DNA from: Halostagnicola sp. A-GB9-2
Lineage (GTDB): Archaea > Halobacteriota > Halobacteria > Halobacteriales > Natrialbaceae
DNA length: 64,000 nucleotides
Assembly (NCBI RefSeq): GCF_030068615.1
Contig: NZ_JASJOC010000003.1
Span: 434,001 to 498,000, forward strand
Reading direction: 5' to 3'
The notes beneath the pieces were generated by a model. The model was given only the letters and a program-made list of their open reading frames with translations, did not search any database and was not told the origin of the DNA. Position 1 is the stretch's first letter, and each line of letters opens with the position of its first letter. Below are positions 7,951 through 15,940 of this stretch, in pieces. The translations under genes were made by a program, and so were the position numbers.

Positions 7951-9282
7951 TTAGTCGTCGTCCGTTGCACCGATCGCTTTGGGGGATGCGTTCCCGAACA
8001 GCGAATCCGGTGTCTCACCGCGTTCTCGCTCGTCCGATCCAAAGTCCGGATCGAACAGCTCTAATGCGGTGTTGATCGTGCGCCAGTCGTCCTCCTCGGC
8101 GGCTGCTCGTAGGCTCTTGGTCGGCGGCGCGAGCAGTTGACTCACCAGCGAGTCGGCCATCGACTCGACGACTTCGCGCTGATCGTCGCTCAACCCCTCT
8201 CCGCGGTCGTCCTCGAGCCTCGAGATGGCCGTCTCGAGTTCGCGGGCCTTGATCCGCTCTGCGGACTCGTACATCGTCCCGATGACGTCGTCCGCCCGCG
8301 CTCGCTTGTACTGACTCCGAAGGTGGTCGAACTCTCGCTCGATCATCGCTTCGACCTTCGAGGCGGCCTCGGCGCGCTGGCCGCGGGTTCGTTCGGTAAC
8401 GGTCTCGAGGTCGTCGAGATCGAAGACCGTCACCGACTCGAGTGCGCCCGCGTTCGGGCGGACGTCGCGTGGCTGTCCGAGGTCGACGACGATCTGCTCT
8501 CGATCACCGAGATGCCGTTGCTCGAGTAGTGGATCGTCGCTACTGGTTGCGGTGACGATGACGGTCGCCTGTTCGGTGACCGTCTCGAGCGAATGGAGGG
8601 GGACGGCACGTCCGTCGATGTCGAACTCCTCGACCAGATGCTCTGCGTGGGAAACGGTTCGGTTCGCGACGACGAGCTCCTCGATGCCGGTTTCTGCGAG
8701 ACTTCGGGCGGCGAGTTGCCCCATCTCGCCGGCACCGATGACGAGCCCCGTCGTTCCCTCCAGCGACCGTTCTCTGGTCGCGAGTCTGGCCGCCGCCGAC
8801 CCCATCGAGACGACGCCTTCGTTGATCTTCGTCTCCGTCCTTGCGCGTTCGCCGACGTGGATCGCCTTCGTGACGGCCATCTCGAGCAGGGGACCGATGC
8901 CGCCGGCGGTCCGGGCGTCCTCGTAGGCCGTTCGAACCTGTCCGATGATCTGATCCTCGCCGAGGACGACCGACTCGAGCCCCGTCGCGACTCGAAGCAG
9001 GTGTTTGAGACTGTCCTCGTGGTCCGTTCTGACGAGTGCGTCCTCGTCGGTCTCGTTGAAGAATTCCTCGAGTACCGCCTGGCCGACCGCGCTGTCTCCC
9101 GTGACGACGTAGGCCTCGACGCGGTTACACGTCGAGAGGACGATCGCCTCTTCGACCTCCGGTATCGAGAGAAACTCGGCGACACTGGAGCGTTGGCTCT
9201 CGGGACTTGCCGTTGCGAGATCGTCAACGGTCCCGCTTTCGTGGGTTACTCGCGCGCCGGTGACGACACCTGCTGGCATCAT
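7951..9282 (-). CDS. hemA: Glutamyl-tRNA reductase
   Basis: HemA reduces glutamyl-tRNA to glutamate-1-semialdehyde, the first step of C5 tetrapyrrole synthesis. Visible motifs are the catalytic Cys in LSTCNRVEAY (about residue 52), HLLRVATGLESVVLGEDQI for the substrate domain, and the NADPH fold GLVIGAGEMGQLAARSL (about residues 180-197). A C-terminal dimerisation helix follows. Length (about 443) is normal. Three adjacent start codons (GTG 9285, ATG 9282, ATG 9279) overlap the stop of the upstream precorrin-2 dehydrogenase, so translation is probably coupled. The context with siroheme and heme genes supports the assignment. Confidence 0.97.
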   Translation of the reverse strand: MMPAGVVTGARVTHESGTVDDLATASPESQRSSVAEFLSIPEVEEAIVLSTCNRVEAYVVTGDSAVGQAVLEEFFNETDEDALVRTDHEDSLKHLLRVATGLESVVLGEDQIIGQVRTAYEDARTAGGIGPLLEMAVTKAIHVGERARTETKINEGVVSMGSAAARLATRERSLEGTTGLVIGAGEMGQLAARSLAETGIEELVVANRTVSHAEHLVEEFDIDGRAVPLHSLETVTEQATVIVTATSSDDPLLEQRHLGDREQIVVDLGQPRDVRPNAGALESVTVFDLDDLETVTERTRGQRAEAASKVEAMIEREFDHLRSQYKRARADDVIGTMYESAERIKARELETAISRLEDDRGEGLSDDQREVVESMADSLVSQLLAPPTKSLRAAAEEDDWRTINTALELFDPDFGSDERERGETPDSLFGNASPKAIGATDDD

Positions 9283-9995
9283 CACGGCTCACCTTCTGTC
9301 GCATATTCCTCGTCCAGCACGTCCTCAATCACTTGCCCATAGTTCGAAGTGCCAGTACGTAAAGCTGTCCAAGTGGACGAAGAATTGACGACGTTCGAGA
9401 CGATGGTTCGTCGTCGGTCGGCTGGAACCTCCCGATCTTTGAGTTCCGTTCGCAACTCGCCGAGGACGGTCGCCATCTCGCTTGCGCCCTCGAGCGTCCC
9501 TTCGAGTTCTTGCCGGAGATACTTGCTCAGGACGGGTGCGGTTCCACCCGTCGAAATCGAGACGACGACCTGATCGTCTCGAACCGTCGCGGGGACAACC
9601 ACGCTTCCGGGTGCTCGCTCGCCGGACCGATCCGCGCGGTTGACGAGGACGCCTCGGTCGCGAGCCGCCTCGACGGCGGCTTCGTTGACCGCCTCGTCAT
9701 CGGTCGCGGCGACGACCAGCGCCGGATCGACTCGCTTGATCCACTCCTCGACCGCTTCGGGTTCCGGTGCGGCGCGGACCAGTTCGACGCTTCCCACGGT
9801 TTCCGCATCGCTGAGGTTCGCTGTTTCGTCGTCGCCCTCTTCGTCCGAGCTACCGAACGATTCGTCGACGAATTCGGGACTCACGACGGTAACGTCTGCT
9901 TCTCTGGCGAACCGGCGTGATTTGCGCGCTCCGACGGGTCCACCGCCGAAGACGAGCACGGGAGCGTTCGTAAAGTCGTGTAGCAGTGGAATCAT
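9282..9995 (-). CDS. Precorrin-2 dehydrogenase (siroheme synthase N-terminal type)
   Basis: The 237-residue enzyme matches the NAD-dependent precorrin-2 dehydrogenase domain of CysG/Met8/SirC. It has the Rossmann motif VLVFGGGPVGARKSRRF (GGGPVG at 17-22), VVAATDDEAVN, and SGERAPGSVVVPATV followed by ISTGGTAPVLSKYLR. It oxidises precorrin-2 to sirohydrochlorin and may also insert the metal. There is no methyltransferase domain. The stop overlaps the start of hemA. With the downstream hemA and the adjacent fused siroheme decarboxylase it forms a siroheme-to-heme block. An acidic insert at about residues 47-60 is typical of halophiles. Confidence 0.93.
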   Translation of the reverse strand: MIPLLHDFTNAPVLVFGGGPVGARKSRRFAREADVTVVSPEFVDESFGSSDEEGDDETANLSDAETVGSVELVRAAPEPEAVEEWIKRVDPALVVAATDDEAVNEAAVEAARDRGVLVNRADRSGERAPGSVVVPATVRDDQVVVSISTGGTAPVLSKYLRQELEGTLEGASEMATVLGELRTELKDREVPADRRRTIVSNVVNSSSTWTALRTGTSNYGQVIEDVLDEEYATEGEP

Positions 9996-10029
9996 CGATA
10001 TGTGAGTTGAAACTGTCTTCGCGCCTTCC

Positions 10030-11142
10030 CTACTGAGTCGTCGTGTTCGCGTCGGCGCGTTCGGCCAACCGAATGCCGGTCTTCTTGAGGATCTCCGTCG
10101 AGAACAGGGAATCCCAGTCGTCTTCCTCGACCGCCCAGTGTTCGTTCATCGTCTCCCTGACCTGTTCGATCCGTCGCTGGCTCTCCGCTTCGCTTCGACC
10201 GTGGGTCATCGCGAAGAAGTTGTACGGCCAGACGTCGTCGTGGCGCGGCCGTTCGTAACAGTGAGTGACGAACGACAGGCCGGCGACTTCGGGACCGACG
10301 GTCGAAACGAGATCGTCGGGAACGTCCCAGACAGTCATCCCGTTTTCCGTGTAACCCAGTTTGTAGTGGTTCGGAACCACGCCGATTCGGCGTATCTTCC
10401 CCTCGAGATCGAACCGTTTGACGGTCTCGAGGACCCAGCCCGTCTCCTGACCGATGGTTTCGGCCACATCCGCGTAGGGCGTCTCCGTAAGCGGCAGGCC
10501 GTCTTGCACCTCGAGGAGCAGATCCCGTTCGTCCGGCGAGAGCGTGTCCCGGTCGGCTGGCGTAACGTCCGGGCCGAGATCGGAACAGTCGACGCCGGCG
10601 GATGCGGTGTTTGCGGCTGTCTCGCCCGAGCCGTCTGCACTCGAGCCGAACGGCCCGTCGACGTAGAACTTCGCTTCGACGCGGAACTCCTGTTGTTTCG
10701 GGAGGTTGTAGGTCTCCTGCTCGGTTTCGGCTTCGATTTCGGAGAGCACCTCCTCCACACGGTCCTCGTCAGCGACGCTGACGACGAACCACACGTTGAG
10801 ATGCGGATGCTCGCGTCGGTAGTTGTGGGCGACTTCGCGGTGATCGTTGACGGCCTCGACGACCTCTTCGAACCGATCTTCTGGGGCGTGCATGGCGACC
10901 AGCGTCGCCGCGCCGCCAATCTCTTGGGCGTTGACCAACGGTCCGAACCGCGAGAGCACGCCGCGCTCGTCGAGATCCGCGATCGTCTCGAGAAGTTCGC
11001 CCGCGGTGATATCGACGCCTCGTTCACCCATCGCGCTCGCGGCCGGTTCGAACGGTCGTTCCATGACCGGAAACCCGCCCTGAAAGGCGTTGACGACCGC
11101 TCGCTCGCGTTCCGACAGATCGACGCCCGAAGCCGCGTTCAT
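10030..11142 (-). CDS. ahbAB: Fused siroheme decarboxylase AhbA-AhbB
   Basis: The 370-residue protein is made of two Lrp/AsnC-like halves joined by a Ser/Gly/Asp-rich linker (about residues 170-195). Each half begins with a winged-helix segment (ERERAVVNAFQGGFPVMERP and PDERDLLLEVQDGLPLTETP). Each also carries the siroheme-decarboxylase signature: HNYRREHPHLNVW (residues 106-118) and HCYERPRHDDVWPYNFFAMT (near 290-310). In the archaeal alternative heme pathway AhbA/AhbB decarboxylate siroheme to didecarboxysiroheme, usually as two separate subunits. Such proteins are often mislabelled Lrp/AsnC regulators, and the catalytic-type His/Tyr/Arg motifs here argue for the enzyme. The gene is directly upstream of the siroheme dehydrogenase and hemA. 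Confidence 0.9.
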   Translation of the reverse strand: MNAASGVDLSERERAVVNAFQGGFPVMERPFEPAASAMGERGVDITAGELLETIADLDERGVLSRFGPLVNAQEIGGAATLVAMHAPEDRFEEVVEAVNDHREVAHNYRREHPHLNVWFVVSVADEDRVEEVLSEIEAETEQETYNLPKQQEFRVEAKFYVDGPFGSSADGSGETAANTASAGVDCSDLGPDVTPADRDTLSPDERDLLLEVQDGLPLTETPYADVAETIGQETGWVLETVKRFDLEGKIRRIGVVPNHYKLGYTENGMTVWDVPDDLVSTVGPEVAGLSFVTHCYERPRHDDVWPYNFFAMTHGRSEAESQRRIEQVRETMNEHWAVEEDDWDSLFSTEILKKTGIRLAERADANTTTQ

Positions 11143-11286
11143 ACTGGTTCGTCAGGAGTCGCGTCACATAAGCGAATCGGGACCGCGTGTTCGGCTACGA
11201 GCCACACATGAAAACGGACCGAACGGTCGAAAACGACGAAATCTGGCGTTGAAGTCGAGTCGCTACTGGTGTTTTATGCCCGGTAG

Positions 11287-11691
11287 CTACTCGCCTTCGA
11301 CGCCGGTCGCGTCGAAGCCGAGCTCGCGCACGTCCTCGAGGATCGCCTCGTGATCCGCGCTCGCTTCGTAGTAGATGACGATATCGAAGCTCCCGTTTCG
11401 GAGGAGTTGCTGGCACTCCCAGACGAACTCCTCGTCCTCGAGGGTCAGTCCCTGATGCTGGTTCGAGGAGAAGTCGGTGTCGTCGTTCCCCGAGTAGACG
11501 TAGCAGTCGGTCGGGTCGTGGCCCGCGCGCTCGGCGATGATGTCACCGACGTCGATCGTCGCTTGCATCATCTTTACGTCTTCTTGCCCGTCGTACTCGG
11601 TATGGACGACAGTCGCGTTGAGTTCGATGTCGCCGGGCTCGATCAGTGCCTTCGTCCGCTGGTAGAGGTCGTCGTCGATCGCATCTGGCAT
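11287..11691 (-). CDS. DUF5778 family protein
   Basis: The 134-residue acidic soluble protein appears restricted to haloarchaea. I recognise it as DUF5778 from its overall sequence (starting MPDAIDDDLYQRTKALIEPG). It has no signal peptide, membrane segment or catalytic motif I can name. The centre (residues 60-80) is rich in Asp/Asn, with a single Cys in CYVYSGNDD and another in WECQQLL. It is divergent from the cis-prenyltransferase gene at 11843. Function is unknown. Confidence 0.7.
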   Translation of the reverse strand: MPDAIDDDLYQRTKALIEPGDIELNATVVHTEYDGQEDVKMMQATIDVGDIIAERAGHDPTDCYVYSGNDDTDFSSNQHQGLTLEDEEFVWECQQLLRNGSFDIVIYYEASADHEAILEDVRELGFDATGVEGE

Positions 11692-11762
11692 TGACGGAGA
11701 CGAGCCTCCGGGGACTCATAGCCGTCACGGTTCAACGATCGGAGACGTCGCAACCGCCCGCC

Positions 11763-11770
11763 TTATATAA
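11763..11770 (+). promoter_or_regulatory. TATA box upstream of the cis-prenyltransferase gene
   Basis: TTATATAA stands in an AT-rich pocket 73-80 bases before the ATG at 11843, between two divergent genes. The predicted transcript would have a leader of about 50 bases. The site is inferred from sequence only. Confidence 0.45.
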
Positions 11771-11842
11771 TTGTTTCCACACATATCATTGGTTCCAACT
11801 ACCACACAAGACACATAGTGATCGGACCCGTTACGATAGGTG

Positions 11843-12784
11843 ATGAAGCGGTGGCTTCGCCGACGCGTCGACTGGGCCTACGAGCAGCTTCTTTCTCGAG
11901 AAATCTCCGGTGCGCCGACTCACGTCGCCGTTATTCAAGACGGCAATAGACGCTACGCGCGACGCCATGGCGGCGACGCACCCGACGGGCACCGTGCTGG
12001 CGCGGAAACGACCGAACAGGTCCTTGAGTGGTGTCAGGATATCGGCGTCGAGGAGCTCACCCTCTATACGTTTTCGACGGAGAACTTCAACCGTCCCGAC
12101 GAGGAAAACGAGGAGCTGTTCAATCTCCTTTGTGAGAAACTCCACGAGTTCGCCGACGCCGACCGCGTTCACGAAAACGAGGTTTGCATCCGTGTTATCG
12201 GCGACGTCGACCGGCTCCCGGGTCGGGTTCGGGAGGCCATCGACTATGCCGAGGATCGGACCCGCGGTTACGACTCGTTTGTTCTCAACATCGCGCTGGC
12301 GTATGGCGGCCGTTCGGAACTGCTCTGTGCCGCCCGGAGCGTCGCTCGAGACGTCGACGAAGGAGACCTCGAGCCCGAATCGATCGACGTCGAGACGATC
12401 GAATCGCGACTCTACGATAGCTCCGTCAGGGACGTCGACCTGATTATCAGAACCGGCGGCGACGAGCGGACCTCGAACTTCCTGCCGTGGCACGCCAACG
12501 GCAACGAAGCCGCGGTTTTCTTCTGTACGCCCTACTGGCCGGAGTTCTCGAAACCCGATTTCCTTCGAGGGATCCGCACCTACGAACACCGCGAGGCTTC
12601 CTGGCGTCGCACCCGTGCCCGTCGTGCGCTGGCACTGCTGGGCGCGGTCAGCGAACCCGAACTCTCGGAAGCGAAATCGGTCGTCGACCGCTTCCGAGAT
12701 TCGCTTCCGACCGGCGAACAGCCCGAGGAGGGAGACGATGAGGATCTCGAGGGCCTCGAGACGGGACGACAGGCAGCGGACTAG
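11843..12784 (+). CDS. uppS: Cis-prenyltransferase (polyprenyl diphosphate synthase), catalytic subunit
   Basis: The 313-residue UppS/DHDDS-type enzyme makes long-chain Z-polyprenyl diphosphate for the glycosyl carrier lipid (dolichol type in haloarchaea). The diphosphate-binding loop VAVIQDGNRRYARR has catalytic Asp33. Further motifs are TLYTFSTENFNRP, LNIALAYGGRSEL and IIRTGGDERTSNFLPW. The C-terminal region after FLRGIRTYEHR lacks the RxG motif that homodimeric bacterial enzymes carry and ends in an acidic tail. That suits a subunit that needs a partner, and such a candidate lies about 500 bases downstream (13249-13881). A GTG at 11840 abuts the ATG at 11843, and I prefer the ATG. Confidence 0.95.
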   Translation: MKRWLRRRVDWAYEQLLSREISGAPTHVAVIQDGNRRYARRHGGDAPDGHRAGAETTEQVLEWCQDIGVEELTLYTFSTENFNRPDEENEELFNLLCEKLHEFADADRVHENEVCIRVIGDVDRLPGRVREAIDYAEDRTRGYDSFVLNIALAYGGRSELLCAARSVARDVDEGDLEPESIDVETIESRLYDSSVRDVDLIIRTGGDERTSNFLPWHANGNEAAVFFCTPYWPEFSKPDFLRGIRTYEHREASWRRTRARRALALLGAVSEPELSEAKSVVDRFRDSLPTGEQPEEGDDEDLEGLETGRQAAD

Positions 12785-12926
12785 CAGAACGTGAATCGAA
12801 GCGCACCGATTTGCATCGTCGCGTGTTTGGTTTCGAAGAATACTGTTTTCGGTTCGTCCGGAAGATCGGTTTTTGGTGCGACGATTCGAAACGTTGAATC
12901 ACCAACACCCGAAATGGTCTGGTAGG

Positions 12927-13157
12927 ATGGATCGCCGACTATTCGCGATCGGACTCGCGGCAATTTTTCTCGGCGTCGCCGGGCTGGGATACCTCCTCGC
13001 AACCGGCGTCTTACAGCACCCGAGTGACGCCGCCGATCAGTACGAAACCGCCGACTTCGTCTTGATCGCGGGATCGTTCACGTCGGTAACTATCGGCGTC
13101 GTGTTGACGTTTCGCTCGTACGTTGATCTCGACCCTGACTCGAGGTCGAGGAACTGA
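12927..13157 (+). CDS. Small two-helix membrane protein
   Basis: The 76-residue protein starts MDRRLFAIGLAAIFLGVAG, giving one membrane helix (residues 4-27). A second helix lies at about residues 43-62 (FVLIAGSFTSVTIGVVLTF). A short acidic loop with two Asp joins them and a polar tail follows. The ATG at 12927 removes a charged non-conserved extension that would start at 12873. It lies between the two cis-prenyltransferase homologues, but its function is unknown. The positional link to lipid carrier synthesis is only suggestive. Confidence 0.65.
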   Translation: MDRRLFAIGLAAIFLGVAGLGYLLATGVLQHPSDAADQYETADFVLIAGSFTSVTIGVVLTFRSYVDLDPDSRSRN

Positions 13158-13248
13158 ACGCCTGCTACTGCGTTTCGAACCCACGGGCTCGATAGTAACT
13201 CTCGAATCGACGTGTTTCACGAGGATCGACGACGGACGATTCGAGCGC

Positions 13249-13881
13249 CTACTCCCCGAACCGGCGCGACCGATTGCAAAACTCTCGGACAGCACGAAGG
13301 AAGTCCCGTTTTCGGAAATCTCGCCAGTTGACATCAGTAAAGTACAGTTCCGAGTAGACCGACTGCCAGATCATGAAATCCGAGAGCCGTTCGGCTCCGG
13401 TCTTGATGACGAGGTCGGGTTCGGAAGGGAAGATTAGGTGTTCTTCAACCGCCTCGTCGTCGATCTCTTCGGGCTCGAGGTCTCCTTCGTCGACGCTGGT
13501 CGCGAGGGTCCGAATGGCGCTGGTAAACTCGTGTTTGCCGCCGAGCCCGATCCCGATCTGAATCGGCGCGTCCGCCGGCGTCTCGTCGTCCGGCCCGCGA
13601 ACTGCGCTTTCGCGGGGTGTCTCGACCGTCTCGAGATCGCTGCGAAGCGTTGGCACTGCCGCCGCGTCGAGGACGCTGACGTAGACCGTCACGCGCTCGG
13701 CGTACTCGAACGCCCACCCGAAGAAGTCGGTGAGCGTCTCGTAGGCACCCTCCTCGAGGAGGTCGCGCTCCGTGATGACGAGCGCGACGTGGTCGGGGCC
13801 GTCGGCCTCGTAGCGACCGATCCTGTGCGTCAGGTACCGTTCGTACAGTCCCACGGCCGTTGGTTTTTCTGCGAGACCCAT
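13249..13881 (-). CDS. Non-catalytic cis-prenyltransferase homologue, probable NgBR/Nus1-like partner subunit
   Basis: The 210-residue protein aligns along its length with the UppS at 11843: HVALVITERD against HVAVIQDGNR, IGIGLGGKHEF against NIALAYGGRSEL, and VIKTGAERLSDFMIW against IIRTGGDERTSNFLPW. The catalytic Asp is replaced (Thr37) and the N and RR of the DGNRR loop are lost. It ends in RRFGE, an RxG motif (207-209) at the C-terminus, as in the non-catalytic subunits NgBR and Nus1, where RxG completes the partner's active site. Heteromeric cis-prenyltransferases are known in eukaryotes and Methanosarcina. Pairing here is an inference. The start at 13881 is an ATG (MGLAEKPTAV) at the head of the conserved part. 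Confidence 0.85.
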   Translation of the reverse strand: MGLAEKPTAVGLYERYLTHRIGRYEADGPDHVALVITERDLLEEGAYETLTDFFGWAFEYAERVTVYVSVLDAAAVPTLRSDLETVETPRESAVRGPDDETPADAPIQIGIGLGGKHEFTSAIRTLATSVDEGDLEPEEIDDEAVEEHLIFPSEPDLVIKTGAERLSDFMIWQSVYSELYFTDVNWRDFRKRDFLRAVREFCNRSRRFGE

Positions 13882-13967
13882 ACCCGTTTCGGGATCCTTC
13901 ACGTCTCGACTCGCGCTTGGCCCCCGTTGACGGACGAGACACTGCGTTCGGACCTGTACTTGTATTT

Positions 13968-14046
13968 TCCGACAAGACCGCGTCAATTCGGGTAGAACTG
14001 CGTTCACTCGGAGAGAACGCGTCCGTTCGGATAGAATTCCGTCCGC
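13968..14046. repeat. Four degenerate ~20-bp tandem repeats
   Basis: Units start at 13968, 13988, 14008 and 14027, with period 19-20. Each begins TC(C/G)G and has an AGA core followed by a CGT. The second unit is TCGGGTAGAACTGCGTTCAC and the fourth TCGGATAGAATTCCGTCCGC. They fill the gap between the divergent cis-prenyltransferase homologue (start 13881) and the membrane protein gene (start 14084), so a protein-binding array is possible. Confidence 0.5.
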
Positions 14047-14083
14047 TCGAAACCATTATGTCATTCGAGCATCCTGTCCCGGT

Positions 14084-14404
14084 ATGGTCCTTTCGTACAT
14101 CCTCCTCGTGACAGTTGCAATCGGCGGGTACATCGCCTTCCTTTCGTATTACAACCGTGAAAGTGAGACCCTGATCGGGACGGTGTTCCGAGCCGTCGTC
14201 GTAGTCGCCGTTTTGCTCGTTTCACTGCCACTCGGGGTCTTTCTCGGTTCGAGTATCGTCTCCGCGTTCACCGAGAGTCTCCTCGCCGGCTCACTTGTTT
14301 TCACCGGCTCGCTTGCCCTGTTGACCGTACTCGGTTTCGGGCTCTATCTTGTCGCCGAGGGGGAGTTCCCGACATCCCTTCGGCGACATGTGTCGGCCGA
14401 ATAG
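14084..14404 (+). CDS. Hypothetical three-helix membrane protein
   Basis: The 106-residue protein is mostly hydrophobic, with predicted helices at about residues 4-22, 34-55 and 66-91. A short Arg/Lys-poor N-terminus is followed by SYYNRESE after the first helix. The tail is short and polar. I recognise no family. It starts 38 bases after the tandem repeats at 13968-14046. It lies upstream of the DUF92 gene on the same strand, but a 174-base gap separates them. Confidence 0.65.
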   Translation: MVLSYILLVTVAIGGYIAFLSYYNRESETLIGTVFRAVVVVAVLLVSLPLGVFLGSSIVSAFTESLLAGSLVFTGSLALLTVLGFGLYLVAEGEFPTSLRRHVSAE

Positions 14405-14578
14405 TCCGTACTCGCCCGTTTGCCGGAGCGCAGATACGGATTCTCTGCGGTACCACACCCGAAAACCGTTTCGTGATATTCCTCGGAAAGTCGAAGCACA
14501 GCTCCTCTACTAGTTTATTTCACCGTCTGTATCGGTTCGGGAAGCTTAAAGTAAACCCCACAGAAAGGATCGGGTACC

Positions 14579-15904
14579 GTGACAGCACCCGTCTGGCGAG
14601 CTGGCGCATTCGCAGTGCTCTCGACGCTTTCGCTCGTCCTTCCACTCTTCGGGCCGGAATCCGCGCTCCTTCTCGCGTCAGTACTGATTCTGGGCGCGCT
14701 CATCGTCACCGACGGCCGGCTCTTCGATCTCCTCGCGTACCCTGACGACTACGAAGATGGCCGCCTCTACGGCGTCATCGCGTTCGTCTTCGGCGCCGGC
14801 ATTCTCGGCTTCTTTACCACGGCGTTCTCGATGCCCGTTTCCGTGCTTGTGGGAACGATCTTCCTCGTCGGCTACGGGAACCTCGCGGAGCGACTCGCTC
14901 GCCGCAGGCTCGATCACGGGGTCCGCTCCGTCGCCGCGTTCTGCGTCGGCGGCGCCGTCGCAGGCGTGGTCGGCCAGATCGCCACGCTTTCGATCATCGA
15001 TAACTCGCTGGAGTCCGCACTGCCGGCTGTCCTCTTTCTGGCCGCCAGCGGCGCCCTGCTCGCCGCCCTCTTGCGAGACGTCCTCCTGTTGTACGACGAC
15101 CCGGTTATCATGCTCTCGGTAGGGTTGCTCCTCTGGTTGCTCGCCGAACTCGAGACGACGATCGGACCGGTCGAGATCCTCGCCGCGCTCGCGGTGACGA
15201 TCGCACTCGGGTACGTTTCGTATGCGCTCGAGACGGCCTCGATCGCAGGAATGCTGACCGGCGTCTTGCTCGGCCTGCTGACGATCGTTCTCGGTGGGTA
15301 CGGCTGGTTCGTCGTCCTCATTTCCTTCTTTGCGATCGGCGGGCTTTCGACGAAGTTCCGCTACGACGAGAAAGAAACTCGCGGCGTCGCCGAAGAGAAC
15401 GACGGTGCGCGAGGGAGCGGGAACGTGCTCGGTAACGCCGCCGTGGGACTGGTCGCAGTTCTCGCCTACGCGGCGAGCTCGGCCGGCATGATACCCCGCG
15501 AACCCGAATTGTTTCTCTTCGCCTTCGCGGGATCGGTCGCGGCCGCGATGAGCGATACGCTCTCGAGCGAGGTCGGGAGCGTGTTCGATAAACCGTTGTT
15601 AATCACGACGCTCGAGCCGGTCGACCCCGGAACCGATGGCGGTCTCACTTGGCAGGGAACTGTGGCCGGGTTCGGTGGTGCGACCATCGTCGCAATACTG
15701 TCTTATGCCTTTTTCGCCGAAGTGGGCCTCGCCGGTGCGGCGATCATCGCGACTGCGGGATTCGTCGGCATGATCGTCGACAGTATTCTGGGTGCGACGC
15801 TCGAGGGGTCGTCGCTGGGCAATCAAGGCGTGAATTTCCTGGCGACGCTCTCCGGAGCGATCCTCTGTGCGCTGCTCGTATTGTCGTTGGCGATCCTCGG
15901 CTGA
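14579..15904 (+). CDS. Long DUF92 family membrane protein, possible prenyl-lipid kinase
   Basis: The 441-residue protein has many membrane helices. The C-terminal half (about residues 225-441) is a DUF92 domain, with FFAIGGLSTKFRY, AMSDTLSSEVGSV and GNQGVNFLATLSGA. DUF92 includes plant VTE6, the CTP-dependent phytyl-phosphate kinase. The N-terminal ~200 residues add further helices and a GYGNLAERLARRRL stretch that loosely recalls the CTP-transferase/dolichol kinase family. Proximity to the cis-prenyltransferase pair suggests a role in phosphorylating a prenyl alcohol or phosphate, which is an inference. The start is a GTG at 14579 with no better ATG near the conserved N-terminus. Confidence 0.85.
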   Translation: MTAPVWRAGAFAVLSTLSLVLPLFGPESALLLASVLILGALIVTDGRLFDLLAYPDDYEDGRLYGVIAFVFGAGILGFFTTAFSMPVSVLVGTIFLVGYGNLAERLARRRLDHGVRSVAAFCVGGAVAGVVGQIATLSIIDNSLESALPAVLFLAASGALLAALLRDVLLLYDDPVIMLSVGLLLWLLAELETTIGPVEILAALAVTIALGYVSYALETASIAGMLTGVLLGLLTIVLGGYGWFVVLISFFAIGGLSTKFRYDEKETRGVAEENDGARGSGNVLGNAAVGLVAVLAYAASSAGMIPREPELFLFAFAGSVAAAMSDTLSSEVGSVFDKPLLITTLEPVDPGTDGGLTWQGTVAGFGGATIVAILSYAFFAEVGLAGAAIIATAGFVGMIVDSILGATLEGSSLGNQGVNFLATLSGAILCALLVLSLAILG

Positions 15905-15940
15905 AAACGAGACTCGATTCCGTTCGAACGGACTGCTTGT

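Noticed and set aside
13968-14046. Possible CRISPR-like repeats
   Set aside because: Units are tandem with no spacers, and no cas genes are nearby.
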